DNA of 64,000 nucleotides from Ottowia flava (lineage in GTDB: Bacteria; Pseudomonadota; Gammaproteobacteria; Burkholderiales; Burkholderiaceae_C). The first letter of the stretch is position 1, and each line of letters begins with the position of its first letter. Below the pieces are notes generated by a model. That model ran no database searches and was not told the DNA's origin. It saw only the letters and a list, made by a program, of their open reading frames with translations. The DNA is taken from assembly GCF_008017535.1 (NCBI RefSeq), contig NZ_VRUA01000013.1, positions 42,553 to 106,552 of the forward strand. The letters are read 5' to 3'. Both the position numbers and the translations under genes were made by a program. This document shows positions 19,761-32,357 of this stretch, one piece after another.

Positions 19761-20267
19761 ATGGACTACCTGCACTGGGTGCCCGAATTGGACACCGGCA
19801 TCTCCGAGATCGACACGCAGCACCGACGCATCGTCGACTACATCAACAAGTTGCAGGAGCTGCGCCAGTCGCACGACCGCGAAGGCCTGTCCGAAGTGAT
19901 CGCCGAGATGGTGGACTACACCATGTCGCATTTCGCCTTCGAAGAAGCGCTGATCGAAAACGCGGGTTACATGTTTGCCGGGCCGCATAAGAAGGTGCAC
20001 GAGCTGTTCACCCGCAAGGTGGCCGAGATGCAAAGCCGCTTCGATGGTGGCGAGGACGTGGCGGCAGAACTGCACGGCATGCTTTCGCGCTGGCTGTTCA
20101 ACCACATCCGCAACGAAGACCACGGCTACATCGACTCGGTCAAGGCGTACCAGCGCATGGCCGCGGGCCCTGGCTCGGCGCAGGAGCGCCTCAAGGCCGA
20201 GGTGCTGGCCCAATTGCGTGAGGAGCAAGGGCGGCGCAAGGGCTGGCTCGCGCGCCTGTTTGGCTGA
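19761..20267 (+). CDS. Bacteriohemerythrin
   Basis: A 168-residue oxygen-binding non-haem diiron protein. All seven iron ligands are present: H21, H57, E61 (HFAFEE), H76 and H80 (GPHKKVH), H115 and D120 (HIRNEDH). The start MDYLHWVPELDTG is chosen because the hemerythrin domain begins there; the frame is open a further 65 codons upstream but that stretch contains the promoter and FNR-type box. A C-terminal basic/amphipathic tail of about 35 residues follows the domain. Likely roles are oxygen storage or delivery to oxidases at low oxygen, or oxygen sensing. It is monocistronic. Confidence 0.93.
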   Translation: MDYLHWVPELDTGISEIDTQHRRIVDYINKLQELRQSHDREGLSEVIAEMVDYTMSHFAFEEALIENAGYMFAGPHKKVHELFTRKVAEMQSRFDGGEDVAAELHGMLSRWLFNHIRNEDHGYIDSVKAYQRMAAGPGSAQERLKAEVLAQLREEQGRRKGWLARLFG

Positions 20268-20350
20268 CATGTGGTTGCACGGCGCGGTTCTTCGGCGCCT
20301 GGGAAGGGCGGTCGGGCGCTTCGGCACGCCAGGCGCGGCCGGCATCTTGC

Positions 20351-20989
20351 TCAGCTGGCCGCTTCCAGCCCGCTGACGAAATGCCGCGCCATGCAGGCCG
20401 CCGCGCGTTCCGCATCACGCGAAGACAGCGCCTGCATCAGTTCCTCGTGTTCGGCCAGCGAGGCCTCCAGTCGGCCATCCTTCTGCAGGGAATGCTGGCG
20501 GTGCAGCTTCATCACCTTGCGCAGGTCCTGCACGATCTGCAGGCGCCATCTGTTGTCGGACAGCTCCAGCAAGCGCAAATGAAAGGCCTCATTCAGCGGA
20601 AAGAAACGCGCGGCGTCGCCCACCGCTGAGCGCAGTTCCGCGTGCAGCGTGGCCAATTCGGCCAGCTCGGCGTCGCTGGCGCGCTGGGCCACCACGCGCG
20701 CGGCGTCGGTTTCCAGCAGCGCCAGCAAATGGTAGACATCGGCCAGGTCCTTGGCCGAGCTTTCGGCAACATAGGCACCACGGCGCACTTTCATGGTCAC
20801 CAGGCCCTCGGTCGCCAGCACCTTCAGTGCCTCGCGCAGCGGCGTGCGGCTGATGCCCAGTTGCTCGGCGATCTTCAGCTCGTCGATCCAGTCGCCGGGC
20901 AACAGCTCGCGGCTGTAAATGCGCTGGCGAAGGCGCTCGGCCACGGCTTCGTAGAGCGGGCGCGGGGCGAGCTGAGCGGCAAGGGTCAT
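20351..20989 (-). CDS. GntR-family (FadR/FCD type) transcriptional regulator
   Basis: A 212-residue regulator with an N-terminal winged helix-turn-helix (AEQLGISRTPLREALKVL at about 41-58). The C-terminal FCD ligand-binding domain begins near ESSAKDL and carries the helical bundle with H residues expected to hold a metal. FCD members usually sense small carboxylic acids. It is divergent from scpA across 250 bases, so control of the methylmalonyl pathway in response to a carboxylate or acyl-CoA is the natural inference. No ligand can be assigned. Confidence 0.9.
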   Translation of the reverse strand: MTLAAQLAPRPLYEAVAERLRQRIYSRELLPGDWIDELKIAEQLGISRTPLREALKVLATEGLVTMKVRRGAYVAESSAKDLADVYHLLALLETDAARVVAQRASDAELAELATLHAELRSAVGDAARFFPLNEAFHLRLLELSDNRWRLQIVQDLRKVMKLHRQHSLQKDGRLEASLAEHEELMQALSSRDAERAAACMARHFVSGLEAAS

Positions 20990-21239
20990 CGATCCGAACG
21001 AGAAAATTTTTGGGAATTGTAAGTCTGTTGCGTGATTTTAAATTAATAATTACAGACATTGAGTTGGTGCGCCGCTGTGCGTGCTTGTCCGTGTTCCGGT
21101 AGCTTGTCGGAAAGCCCCGAGTGTGGTGTGCGCCGATGCGCTACCTGTGCAGGGCGGCCGGATCGCCGGGCGCACAATCTCCGCTAGGCTGGCGCCGCGC
21201 ACCCTCTCACCTTGATCACTGTCAGAAAGACCAGACACC
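20990..21239. promoter_or_regulatory. Divergent control region between the GntR regulator and scpA
   Basis: This 250-base gap has an A/T-rich core at about 21001-21055 in otherwise GC-rich DNA. An inverted repeat (GTCTGT at 21023-21028, ACAGAC at 21052-21057) sits in it, close to the GntR start, and could be the operator. I see no cobalamin riboswitch features ahead of scpA. Confidence 0.4.
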
Positions 21240-23408
21240 ATGAGCCAAGAGCACCCGTCATTCCGTCCCGCTACCCTGGCCGACTGGGACAAGGCCGCGC
21301 AGAAGTCGGCGCCGGGCGGCAACGTCGAAGCGCTCAACTGGGTCACGCCGGACGGCATCACGGTCAAGCCGCTGTACACGGCGGCGGACACCGAAAACCT
21401 GCCTTACGCCAACACGCTGCCGGGTTTCGAGCCCTTCCTGCGCGGCCCGCAAGCCACCATGTACGCGGTGCGGCCGTGGACGATTCGCCAGTACGCGGGC
21501 TTCTCCACGGCGGAAGAATCCAACGCCTTCTACCGCAAGGCGCTGGCCGCGGGCGGGCAGGGCGTGTCGGTCGCGTTCGATTTGGCGACGCACCGTGGCT
21601 ACGACAGCGACCACCCGCGAGTGACGGGCGACGTGGGCAAGGCCGGCGTGGCGATCGACAGCGTGGAGGACATGAAGATCCTGTTCGACGGCATCCCGCT
21701 GGACAAGGTCAGTGTGTCGATGACCATGAACGGCGCCGTGCTGCCGATCCTGGCGGGCTACGTGGTCGCGGCCGAAGAGCAGGGCGTGAAGCAGGACCAG
21801 CTGAGCGGGACCATCCAGAACGACATCCTCAAGGAGTTCATGGTCCGCAACACCTACATCTACCCGCCCGAGCCGTCGATGAAGATCATCGGCGACATCA
21901 TCGAGTACACGTCGCAGCACATGCCGAAGTTCAACTCGATCAGCATCAGCGGCTACCACATGCAGGAAGCCGGCGCCAACCAGGCGCTGGAGATGGCCTT
22001 CACCCTGGCCGACGGCAAGGAGTACGTGAAGACCGCGCTAGCCAAGGGCATGGACGTGGACGCCTTCGCCGGCCGCCTGTCCTTCTTCTGGGCGGTGGGC
22101 ATGAACTTCTACCTGGAGATCGCCAAGATGCGCGCCGCGCGCCTGCTGTGGTGCCGGATCATGAAGGAGTTCAACCCCAAGAACCCCAAGAGCCTGATGC
22201 TGCGCACGCACAGCCAGACCAGCGGCTGGAGCCTGACCGAGCAGGACCCCTACAACAACGTGGTGCGCACCACCATCGAGGCCATGGCGGCGGTGTTTGG
22301 CGGCACCCAATCGCTGCACACCAACTCGCTGGACGAAGCGATTGCGCTGCCGACCGAGTTCAGCGCGCGCATCGCCCGCAACACGCAGCTGATCATCCAG
22401 GAAGAGACGCACATCACCAACGTGGTTGACCCGTGGGCCGGCAGCTACATGATGGAAAAGCTGACGCAGGACATGGCCGACGCGGCCTGGGCCATCATTG
22501 AAGAAGTCGACGCCATGGGCGGCATGACCAAGGCCGTGGACAGCGGCTGGGCCAAGCTGAAGATCGAAGCCGCCGCGGCCGAAAAGCAGGCGCGCATCGA
22601 TTCGGGCAAGGACGTGATCGTCGGCGTCAACAAGTACAAGCTGGCCAAGGAAGAACCGGTTGAAATCCTGGAAGTCGATAACGTCAAGGTGCGCGAATCG
22701 CAGATCGCGCGCCTGGGCGCCATCAAGCAAAAACGCGATCAAGCCAAGGTGGACAAAGCGCTGGCAGCTATCGGAAAGATAGCTTCCGGCGAGCAGGACG
22801 GCAATCTGCTCGGCGCTGCCATCGAGGCCATTCGTGCCCGCGCCACCGTGGGCGAGGTGAGTGACGCCATGGAAAAGAGTTTTGGCCGCCATCGCGCGGA
22901 TACGCAGAAAGTCACCGGCGTCTACGCCGCGGCCTACGACTCGGCCGAAGGCTGGGAAAAGCTGAAGGGTGAGATCAACGCCTTTGCCGAAGCCGAAGGC
23001 CGCCGCCCGCGCGTGATGATCGCCAAGCTGGGCCAGGACGGCCACGACCGCGGCGCCAAGGTTGTCGCCACGGCGTTTGCCGACCTGGGCTTTGACGTGG
23101 ACATCGGCAGCCTGTTCCAGACGCCCGAAGAATGCGCGCGCCAGGCGATCGAAAACGACGTGCACGCCGTCGGCGTCAGCACCCTGGCCGCCGGCCACAA
23201 AACGCTGGTGCCCGCCATCATTGCCGAGCTGAAGAAGCAGGGCGCCGACGACATCGTCGTGTTCGTCGGTGGCGTGATTCCGCGTCAGGATTACGACTAT
23301 TTGTACGAAGCCGGGGTCAAAGGCATCTACGGCCCCGGCACGCCGATCCCCGAATCGGCCAAGGACGTGCTGACGCAGATTCAGAAGTCGCAAGGCGTGA
23401 AGGCTTGA
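21240..23408 (+). CDS. scpA: Methylmalonyl-CoA mutase (single-chain, B12-dependent)
   Basis: A 722-residue mutase converting (R)-methylmalonyl-CoA and succinyl-CoA. The catalytic barrel spans about 1-550, with [23 protein letters not shown] and the substrate-contact segments SGYHMQEAG and [11 protein letters not shown]. The C-terminal B12-binding domain has the DxHxxG motif DGHDRG, with H602 as cobalt ligand, followed by GVSTLAAGH and VGGVIP. It is the full-length homodimeric type, like E. coli Sbm. The chaperone meaB follows. The linker between the two domains (about residues 497-516) is encoded by a sequence matching the interspersed repeat. It is the first gene of the methylmalonyl cluster, divergent from the GntR regulator. 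Confidence 0.97.
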   Translation: MSQEHPSFRPATLADWDKAAQKSAPGGNVEALNWVTPDGITVKPLYTAADTENLPYANTLPGFEPFLRGPQATMYAVRPWTIRQYAGFSTAEESNAFYRKALAAGGQGVSVAFDLATHRGYDSDHPRVTGDVGKAGVAIDSVEDMKILFDGIPLDKVSVSMTMNGAVLPILAGYVVAAEEQGVKQDQLSGTIQNDILKEFMVRNTYIYPPEPSMKIIGDIIEYTSQHMPKFNSISISGYHMQEAGANQALEMAFTLADGKEYVKTALAKGMDVDAFAGRLSFFWAVGMNFYLEIAKMRAARLLWCRIMKEFNPKNPKSLMLRTHSQTSGWSLTEQDPYNNVVRTTIEAMAAVFGGTQSLHTNSLDEAIALPTEFSARIARNTQLIIQEETHITNVVDPWAGSYMMEKLTQDMADAAWAIIEEVDAMGGMTKAVDSGWAKLKIEAAAAEKQARIDSGKDVIVGVNKYKLAKEEPVEILEVDNVKVRESQIARLGAIKQKRDQAKVDKALAAIGKIASGEQDGNLLGAAIEAIRARATVGEVSDAMEKSFGRHRADTQKVTGVYAAAYDSAEGWEKLKGEINAFAEAEGRRPRVMIAKLGQDGHDRGAKVVATAFADLGFDVDIGSLFQTPEECARQAIENDVHAVGVSTLAAGHKTLVPAIIAELKKQGADDIVVFVGGVIPRQDYDYLYEAGVKGIYGPGTPIPESAKDVLTQIQKSQGVKA
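22727..22792 (+). repeat. Interspersed-repeat-like sequence inside scpA
   Basis: Within the scpA coding sequence, AAGCGCTGGCAGCTATC and GATAGC reproduce the 3' end of the interspersed repeat, including its terminal hairpin. The reading frame is intact and it encodes the linker between the catalytic and B12 domains. Whether this is an inserted element or chance plus codon bias is open. Confidence 0.5.
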
Positions 23409-23424
23409 GCGCGGGATCAACGCC

Positions 23425-23643
23425 ATGTGGACACGGGCCGTCGTGATCGGTTGGCTGGTGCTGGTGGGGCTGATGTTGTTCACCCCACTGGGCAGCTTCT
23501 GGCTGTACGCCGTGCTGTCGCCGAACCTGCTGGCCAATGTGATCGCCTGGGGCTTCGCGCTCGTGCCCTTCATTCTTTTGCTCAGGCACATCGCGGCCAA
23601 GCTTTGCGCCCTGCGCCAACTTGGCCGCAGCATCCGCGTCTGA
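23425..23643 (+). CDS. Small two-helix membrane protein
   Basis: A 72-residue hydrophobic protein with two predicted membrane helices (about 6-28 and 34-54) and a short basic tail (LGRSIRV). It sits between scpA and meaB, 16 bases after the former and 16 bases before the latter, and so almost certainly in the same transcript. No family is recognised. A position inside the operon argues that it is real, but its role in propionyl-CoA metabolism is unclear. Confidence 0.6.
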   Translation: MWTRAVVIGWLVLVGLMLFTPLGSFWLYAVLSPNLLANVIAWGFALVPFILLLRHIAAKLCALRQLGRSIRV

Positions 23644-23659
23644 GCGGCTCGTTTCACCT

Positions 23660-24688
23660 ATGGACATTCAAGAACGCATCCAGGCCCTGGTTGCGCCCGA
23701 TTCCCCCGCCCAGCAACGCCGCGCCATGGCCAAGGCCATCACGCTGCTGGAATCGACCCGTGCCGACCACCGCGCGCAGGCCGATGCGCTGCTGAACGCG
23801 CTTTTGCCGCACACCGGTAAGTGCCTGCGCCTCGGCATCAGCGGCGTGCCGGGTGTGGGCAAATCCACCTTCATCGAGTCGCTGGGCGTGTTCCTGATCG
23901 AGCAAGGCCTGCGCGTGGCCGTGCTGGCGATCGACCCGTCCAGCACGCTGTCGGGCGGCTCCATTCTGGGCGACAAGACGCGCATGGAGCGCCTGTCGGT
24001 GCTGGACGGCGCCTACATCCGCCCCAGCCCCAGCAGCGGCAACCTGGGCGGCGTGGCCGAGAAGACGCGCGAGGCCATGCTGGTGTGCGAGGCCGCGGGC
24101 TACGACGTGGTGATCGTCGAAACCGTGGGCGTCGGCCAGAGCGAGATCGCCGTGCACGGCATGACCGACATGTTCGTGCTGCTGCAGCTGCCCAACGCCG
24201 GCGACGACTTGCAGGCCATCAAGAAAGGCGTGATGGAAATCGCCGACCTGGTGGTGATCAACAAGGCCGACATCGACCCCGACGCCGCCACGCGCGCGCG
24301 CGCGCAAATCCATTCCGCGCTGCGCCTGCTCGGCATGCACGGGCACCCGGATCACGCGACGCTGGACACGGTGTGGCAGCCCAAGGTGATCCAGATCAGC
24401 GGCCTCTTGGGGCAGGGGCTGGACCAGTTCTGGGCCGCCGTCACCGAGTTCGAACGCCTGGGCCGCGCCAACGGCCGCTTGGAAGCGCGCCGCCAGCAGC
24501 AGGCCATCCGCTGGATGTGGGAGCGCATTGAGGCGGGCTTGAAAGCCGCCTTCCGTCACCACCCGGCGGTGCGCGACGCGCTGCCGGCCACCACGCAGGC
24601 CGTACTAGGCGGCCAACTGGCGCCGTCCAGCGCGGCGCGCCAGTTGCTCGGCCTGGCCGGCACGCTGACGGCGGAGCCCAGCGCGTGA
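23660..24688 (+). CDS. meaB: Methylmalonyl-CoA mutase-associated GTPase MeaB
   Basis: A 342-residue G3E-family GTPase that loads and protects the B12 cofactor of methylmalonyl-CoA mutase. The P-loop is GISGVPGVGKST, switch and base-recognition motifs include DPSSTLSGGS, ETVGVGQSE and VINKAD. The length and C-terminal dimerisation helices are normal. The ATG at 23660 (MDIQERIQ) is chosen over one 13 codons upstream that overlaps the preceding gene. Its stop overlaps the start of the kinase-like gene as GTGA. Confidence 0.95.
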   Translation: MDIQERIQALVAPDSPAQQRRAMAKAITLLESTRADHRAQADALLNALLPHTGKCLRLGISGVPGVGKSTFIESLGVFLIEQGLRVAVLAIDPSSTLSGGSILGDKTRMERLSVLDGAYIRPSPSSGNLGGVAEKTREAMLVCEAAGYDVVIVETVGVGQSEIAVHGMTDMFVLLQLPNAGDDLQAIKKGVMEIADLVVINKADIDPDAATRARAQIHSALRLLGMHGHPDHATLDTVWQPKVIQISGLLGQGLDQFWAAVTEFERLGRANGRLEARRQQQAIRWMWERIEAGLKAAFRHHPAVRDALPATTQAVLGGQLAPSSAARQLLGLAGTLTAEPSA

Positions 24689-25503
24689 CGGACATGGCAC
24701 TATCGCTACAGGATCAGGAGCGCGTTGCGCAGTCCCAGGGCTGGCGCGAGCGTCGAATCGAGGTCCTGGATACCGCGGCGGGCAAGGTCGTCGTCAAGGG
24801 CCAGCGCGCGCCGCGCCACCCTGCGCGCTACCGCGTGCTGAACGCGCTGGCCGGCCTGCTGCGTGCGCCCTGGCTCAAGGCCGCACCGATGCACGGCGGT
24901 GCCCGTGCCCAAGCGGTCGAAGCGTCCCGCCTGCGCGCGCTGCGTGCCGCCGGTGCACCGGTGCCCGAGCTGCTGCACGTGGCGGGCGACCACCTCGTCA
25001 TGCAATGGCTGGGCGACGAACACCTGGGGCTGCTGCTGCAGCACCAGCATCCGCACGCGTTGGCGCTGTGGCGCGACGCTGCCGACGCACTGCTGCGCCT
25101 CCACGCGGCCGGGCAATACCTGAGCCAAGGCTTTGCGCGCAACATGATCGTGGACGCCCGCGCCGATCCGCCGCGCCTGGCCGGCGTGATCGACTTCGAG
25201 GACGACCCGCTGGAAGTGATGACGCTGCCCGAAGCGCAGGCGCGCGACTGGCTGGCGTTTTTGCAAAGCACGCTGTGGACGCTGCCGCTTGCGCCCGCGC
25301 AGATCGACGCCTGGCTGGCGGACGTGATGCGCGCCGAGCGGCCTGAGGTCCGCGCCGAATTCCTTCATGCCTGCCGCCAGCTGGGCGGCCTGCGCCACCT
25401 GCCGTCCAGCCGCCGCTTTGGGCGCGACACCGTGGCGCTGCAGGCCGTGGCGGCCGCGGCGCACCGTCACGCGCGGCTGGCCCACACCGATTCAACCGTT
25501 TAA
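24685..25503 (+). CDS. Protein-kinase-like fold protein in the methylmalonyl cluster
   Basis: A 272-residue protein that looks like a small kinase-fold (APH/LPS-kinase-like) member. VVVKGQRAPRH may be the ATP-lysine strand, ARNMIVD resembles a degenerate catalytic loop and GVIDFEDDP resembles the metal-binding DFG-type motif. The catalytic loop lacks the usual HGD, replaced by QGFARN, so activity is uncertain. The GTG start overlaps the meaB stop; an ATG nine bases later is an alternative. It lies between meaB and pccB, with 18 bases before pccB, and is clearly part of the operon. Role in the pathway unknown. Confidence 0.65.
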   Translation: MTDMALSLQDQERVAQSQGWRERRIEVLDTAAGKVVVKGQRAPRHPARYRVLNALAGLLRAPWLKAAPMHGGARAQAVEASRLRALRAAGAPVPELLHVAGDHLVMQWLGDEHLGLLLQHQHPHALALWRDAADALLRLHAAGQYLSQGFARNMIVDARADPPRLAGVIDFEDDPLEVMTLPEAQARDWLAFLQSTLWTLPLAPAQIDAWLADVMRAERPEVRAEFLHACRQLGGLRHLPSSRRFGRDTVALQAVAAAAHRHARLAHTDSTV

Positions 25504-25521
25504 CGAGCGAAATGAGAGACC

Positions 25522-27050
<1,529 letters not shown>

Positions 27051-27054
<4 letters not shown>

Positions 27055-27362
27055 AGCACATCGTCAGCCGGGACTTCGTTGCCCCGCGCGCGTGGGGCAG
27101 CCTGCCGATTGCCATTCTGAATGGCACCACCGTCAAGCTGCACTGGACCGACCAGCCCTACCGGTGGCATGTCAACGATGGCGAGGAAGTGTTTGCCGTA
27201 ATGGACGGCCAGGTGCGTATGCACTACCGCGAAGGCGGACGCGAGCATTCGATCCTGCTCCAAGCAGGCGACATTTTTTATGCAGATACAGGGACCGAGC
27301 ATGTGGCGCACCCGGTAGGAGAGGCGCGCATCCTCGTCATTGAAAAAGAAGGAAGTGTGTGA
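27051..27362 (+). CDS. Small cupin-domain protein
   Basis: A 103-residue single-domain cupin. Motif 1 is reduced ([19 protein letters not shown]; the first His is H34-like) and motif 2 is [19 protein letters not shown]. The GTG start at 27051 overlaps the stop of pccB by four bases, and its stop overlaps an ATG as TGATG, so it is translated as part of the operon between pccB and pccA. Small cupins of this kind are often of unknown function, sometimes stabilising mannose/arabinose-type enzymes. Here a metabolic helper role is only suggested by context. Confidence 0.8.
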
Positions 27363-27478
27363 TGTTTACCAAGATCCCGGTTGCCAACCGCGGCGAAAGC
27401 GGCCGCGCAGCGGGCGTTTCGACAATTCGCCTGCCTCAGCCCGCGCAACGCGCTGCAACACGCAACCCCCACGCTTAA
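27362..27478 (+). pseudogene. 38-codon relic of the biotin-carboxylase N-terminus
   Basis: The ATG at 27362 overlaps the cupin stop as TGATG. The first 12 codons, [12 protein letters not shown], are a degenerate copy of the pccA opening MFTKILIANRGE. After that, the frame continues without similarity (SGRAAGVSTIRLP) to a TAA at 27476. It ends 11 bases before the true pccA ATG. It is best read as a partial tandem duplication that has decayed or been kept as a leader; no expression evidence is possible here. Confidence 0.55.
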
Positions 27479-27489
27479 GGAGCCAGAAA

Positions 27490-29549
<2,060 letters not shown>

Positions 29550-29550
<1 letters not shown>

Positions 29551-29900
29551 TGCGGCGGCGGCCTTCCCTGCTGGCTGGGGCCGGCCGTGCGCGTGCGCTC
29601 GTGTGCGCTGTGGTCTGCGCGGCGGGCGGCGCTTCATCGACCGTGGCGCAGGCACAGGCTGGCGGGTCGCTGCCGCTGTACCGCTGCACGTCGCCTGACG
29701 GTCAGTCCAGCCGGCTTAGCCGTAAGCCGTGCGCGGACAGTGACCGGAGCGTGGTGCGGCACGCCGTTGCCGGACGGGCAGCGCCGGCGCCGGAAGCCCG
29801 ACCCGCCGCGGCACCGTTGAACGCCGGCCCGTCCGAGTCCGCCGATGCATCGCACTCGGCCCGCACACGCGTGCGGGCGCGCGCAGGTCGGCGACGCTGA
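29550..29900 (+). CDS. Small exported hypothetical protein
   Basis: A 116-residue protein whose ATG overlaps the pccA stop as TAATG. It has a signal-like N-terminus (RRRP...ALVCAVVCAAGGASSTVAQAQA) and then a short domain containing LYRCTSPDGQSSRLSRKPCAD. The two Cys with the YxC...G...S..PC pattern recall the DUF4124 type of periplasmic protein. The rest is Ala/Pro/Arg-rich low complexity, like much GC-rich antisense sequence, so the reality of the C-terminus is less sure. Confidence 0.5.
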
Positions 29901-29947
29901 CGAGCCGTTTGTGCTCGTCGTGCTGACGGATTTCGCTTCTCGATTCC

Positions 29948-30244
29948 TTGGTCCACTGGCTCAAACTCCCCATCCACGCCACCCCCGGCGCCAAGCGCAC
30001 CGAGGCGGCGGGCGCGCATGGCGACGCATTGCGCGTGCGCCTGGGCGCGCCGCCGGTGGACGGCAAGGCCAATGCAGCGCTGATCGCCTGGGCGGCCCAA
30101 GCCTTTGGCGTGTCCAAGGCGCGGGTCGAGCTGCTGCACGGCGCGGCCGGGCGGCAAAAAGTGCTGGCGATCGCTTTCGATTCCCATGCCGATCTGGCCT
30201 GTGCGCAGGCGCTGGTGGCGGTGTGGATGGCGTCAGAAGGCTAA
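29948..30244 (+). CDS. DUF167/YggU-family protein
   Basis: A 98-residue protein of the DUF167 family (YggU/C15orf40-like), with its mark HATPGAKRTEA near the N-terminus and GAPPVDGKANAALIAWAA in the middle. These are small soluble alpha/beta proteins of unknown function. The only in-frame start candidate is TTG at 29948; an in-frame stop lies 24 bases upstream, so the protein cannot be much longer. The gene ends six bases before an interspersed repeat. Confidence 0.8.
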   Translation: MVHWLKLPIHATPGAKRTEAAGAHGDALRVRLGAPPVDGKANAALIAWAAQAFGVSKARVELLHGAAGRQKVLAIAFDSHADLACAQALVAVWMASEG

Positions 30245-30249
30245 GGCGT

Positions 30250-30314
30250 TTGCTATGAATAGAGAAGCTGGTTGCGCAGGTGGTTGCAAGGCTGGAGGCC
30301 AAAAATGCTTGGAA
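30250..30314 (-). repeat. Interspersed repeat, copy 5
   Basis: A reverse-orientation copy with TGCTATGAATAGAGAAGCTG, GTTGCGCAGGTGGTTGCAAG, GCTGG and CCAAAAA. It contributes the only ATG available for the serine hydrolase frame downstream. Confidence 0.8.
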
Positions 30315-31514
30315 TGTGCGTGGCGCGCTGTCGCACCCTTGCGTCACGCCGCTGCCCAGGCGACACACCCAACCGCGCCCACCGTATCGCCTGCGCATGC
30401 GCTGCGCCGCCGCGCGCTGGCGCAGGCCACGGTCGGCATCGGCGGGTGGGCTGCGCTGGGCGCGACCGGGTTGGGCACAACGCCCGCCTGGGCACAGCGC
30501 ATGCCCGCGCCTAGTGCTCCAGCCACGCCGATCACCTGGCCCGCCGCCGACCCCGTCCTCGCCGCGCGCCACCAGCGCGCCTTTGCCGGCATGGCCGCGC
30601 GCATCGACGCGCAGCTGGCCGACGTGCAAAGCGTGGTCGCCGTGCAGCGCGGCCATCTGGCATTCGAGTACTACCGTCGCCCTGGCGTGGCGGCGGACAG
30701 CCTGCAGGACACGCAGTCCGTCACCAAAAGCGTGCTGGCCTTGCTGTTCGGCTGCGCGCTGGCCGATGGCGCGGTGCGCGGCACGAACGAGCTGGTGGCG
30801 CCGCGCCTGCCCGACATGCTGCGCATCAGCGACGAGCCGCGCCTGCGCCAGTTGCGGTTTGAACACCTCTTGACCATGACGGCCGGTTGGGCGGGCGACC
30901 AGACCGCGCAGCGCGACCGCGACGACGACCTGCGCCAGATCGTGCGCCGCCCCTTTGTTGCCGCGCCTGGCGCGCGCTTTGCGTACGACAACGGCACGGC
31001 CAACCTGTTGGCGTTGGCGCTGGCCCGCGCTGTGGGCCGCCCGCTGGCCGACTACGCGCGCGACCGGCTGTTCGCGCCCCTGGGCATCAACCGATTTGAT
31101 TGGCGCCGCGGCGCGCAGGGCCACGCGCTGGGCGCTTTGGGCCTGTGGCTGCCCACGCGCGCCATGGCCCGCCTGGGCGAGCTGGTCCAGGCCGAAGGCC
31201 GCTGGGCCGGGCGCGCGCTGCTGCCCGCCGACTACGTGCGCCGAGCGACCGAGCGGCGCAACGCCGGCGGCGCGCCGCTGTTCGCTGCCTACGGCTACCT
31301 GTGGTGGGTGGCCAGCACCGCCGCGCCGCGCGGCGCCAGCGGCCGCACCGCCATGGCCAACGGCTACGGCGGTCAATGGATCTACGTCTACCCGCCGCTG
31401 CAACTGGTCGTGGCCGCCACTTCGCGCCGCACGCCCGAGAGCATGGCGCGCGGCCAGGCCGCCACGCTGATCCGCAGTGACATCCTCAACGCGGTGCGCA
31501 GGAGCGGTGCGTGA
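30255..31514 (+). CDS. Serine hydrolase of the beta-lactamase (class C/esterase) family
   Basis: A protein of up to 419 residues, with a beta-lactamase-like hydrolase fold. The catalytic S155-V-T-K158 (S-x-x-K) and Y244-D-N246 (Y-x-N) motifs are present. The closing motif is probably in NGYGGQW. A twin-arginine-type signal (LRRRALAQATVGIGG, ending near TPAWAQ) suggests export through Tat. The start is uncertain. The ATG at 30255 lies inside an interspersed repeat and gives 50 extra residues before the signal; TTG codons at 30308 and 30341 would be shorter choices. Likely an esterase or 6-aminohexanoate-dimer-type hydrolase; no antibiotic role can be inferred. Confidence 0.8.
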   Translation: MNREAGCAGGCKAGGQKCLECAWRAVAPLRHAAAQATHPTAPTVSPAHALRRRALAQATVGIGGWAALGATGLGTTPAWAQRMPAPSAPATPITWPAADPVLAARHQRAFAGMAARIDAQLADVQSVVAVQRGHLAFEYYRRPGVAADSLQDTQSVTKSVLALLFGCALADGAVRGTNELVAPRLPDMLRISDEPRLRQLRFEHLLTMTAGWAGDQTAQRDRDDDLRQIVRRPFVAAPGARFAYDNGTANLLALALARAVGRPLADYARDRLFAPLGINRFDWRRGAQGHALGALGLWLPTRAMARLGELVQAEGRWAGRALLPADYVRRATERRNAGGAPLFAAYGYLWWVASTAAPRGASGRTAMANGYGGQWIYVYPPLQLVVAATSRRTPESMARGQAATLIRSDILNAVRRSGA

Positions 31515-31524
31515 TGGTTCAGGG

Positions 31525-31588
31525 TGCTATGTATTCGGTAGCTGTCTGCGCAGGTGGTTGTAGGTATGCGGGCCAATTTTTCTTGAAA
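31525..31588 (-). repeat. Interspersed repeat, copy 6
   Basis: A reverse copy, close to consensus at both ends: GCTATGTATTCGGTAGCTG, then TCTGCGCAGGTGGTTGTAGG, GGCCAATTTTTCTTGAAA. It fills the gap between the serine hydrolase and the nicotinamidase gene. Confidence 0.85.
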
Positions 31589-31623
31589 CTCCATCCACCG
31601 AAGCCCTGCGCCACAATGCCCTG

Positions 31624-32352
31624 ATGCACACCCCGCCAGCCGCTGCAGCGACTAGCCCGCAAGCGCCGAGCGCCCCCGCACCGATCGCCATGACTGCCCC
31701 CACCCCCAACGCACCGCCCCCGACCATGCCCGCCCACACCGCGCTGCTCGTCATCGACGTGCAGTACGGCTTCATGCCCGGCGGCGGCCTGCCCGTGGCC
31801 GACGGCGACGCCGTCGTGCCCGTCATCAACCGGCTGGTGCCGCACTTTGCCAACGTCGTCATCACGCAGGACTGGCACCCGGCCGACCACATTTCGTTCG
31901 CCGCCAACCACCCGGGCCGACAGCCCTTCGACACCGTCACGCTGCCCTACGGCCCGCAGGTGCTGTGGCCCACGCACTGCGTGCAAGGCACGCGCGACGC
32001 CGCGTTGCATGACGAGCTGCGCGCGCCCCACGCCCAGCTCGTCATCCGCAAGGGTTTTCACCGCGACGTCGACAGCTATTCCACCTTCACCGAAGCCGAC
32101 CGCACCACCACCACGGGCCTCGCCGCCTACCTGCACGCGCGCGGCATCACCCACGTCGTGCTGTGCGGCCTGGCCACCGACTTCTGCGTTGCCTGGTCCG
32201 CGCTGGACGCGCGCGCCGCTGGCCTGCACGCCACCGTGGTCGAAGACGCCTGCCGCGCCATCGAGCTGAACGGCTCGCTGGCCCAGGCTTGGGCCGACAT
32301 GGGCGCCGCCGGCGTGGTGCGCACCACGTCAGCCGCGTTGTTGAAGATTTGA
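31624..32352 (+). CDS. pncA: Nicotinamidase (isochorismatase family)
   Basis: A cysteine hydrolase of the isochorismatase family with the nicotinamidase signature. The triad is D45 (LLVIDVQ), K143 (VIRKGFH) and C188 (GLATDFCVAW). The metal-binding QDWHPADHIS region is clear. It turns nicotinamide into nicotinic acid for NAD salvage. From the ATG at 31624 it has 242 residues with an unusual Ala/Pro-rich N-terminal extension of about 35 residues. ATG codons at 31690 and 31726 (MPAHTALLVIDVQ) would give the normal length and are probably nearer the truth. Confidence 0.9.
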   Translation: MHTPPAAAATSPQAPSAPAPIAMTAPTPNAPPPTMPAHTALLVIDVQYGFMPGGGLPVADGDAVVPVINRLVPHFANVVITQDWHPADHISFAANHPGRQPFDTVTLPYGPQVLWPTHCVQGTRDAALHDELRAPHAQLVIRKGFHRDVDSYSTFTEADRTTTTGLAAYLHARGITHVVLCGLATDFCVAWSALDARAAGLHATVVEDACRAIELNGSLAQAWADMGAAGVVRTTSAALLKI

Positions 32353-32357
32353 ACTGA

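Noticed and set aside
20990..21239. Cobalamin riboswitch before scpA
   Set aside because: No B12-box-like sequence or suitable length of conserved structure was seen; the 99-base gap before metE is also too short.
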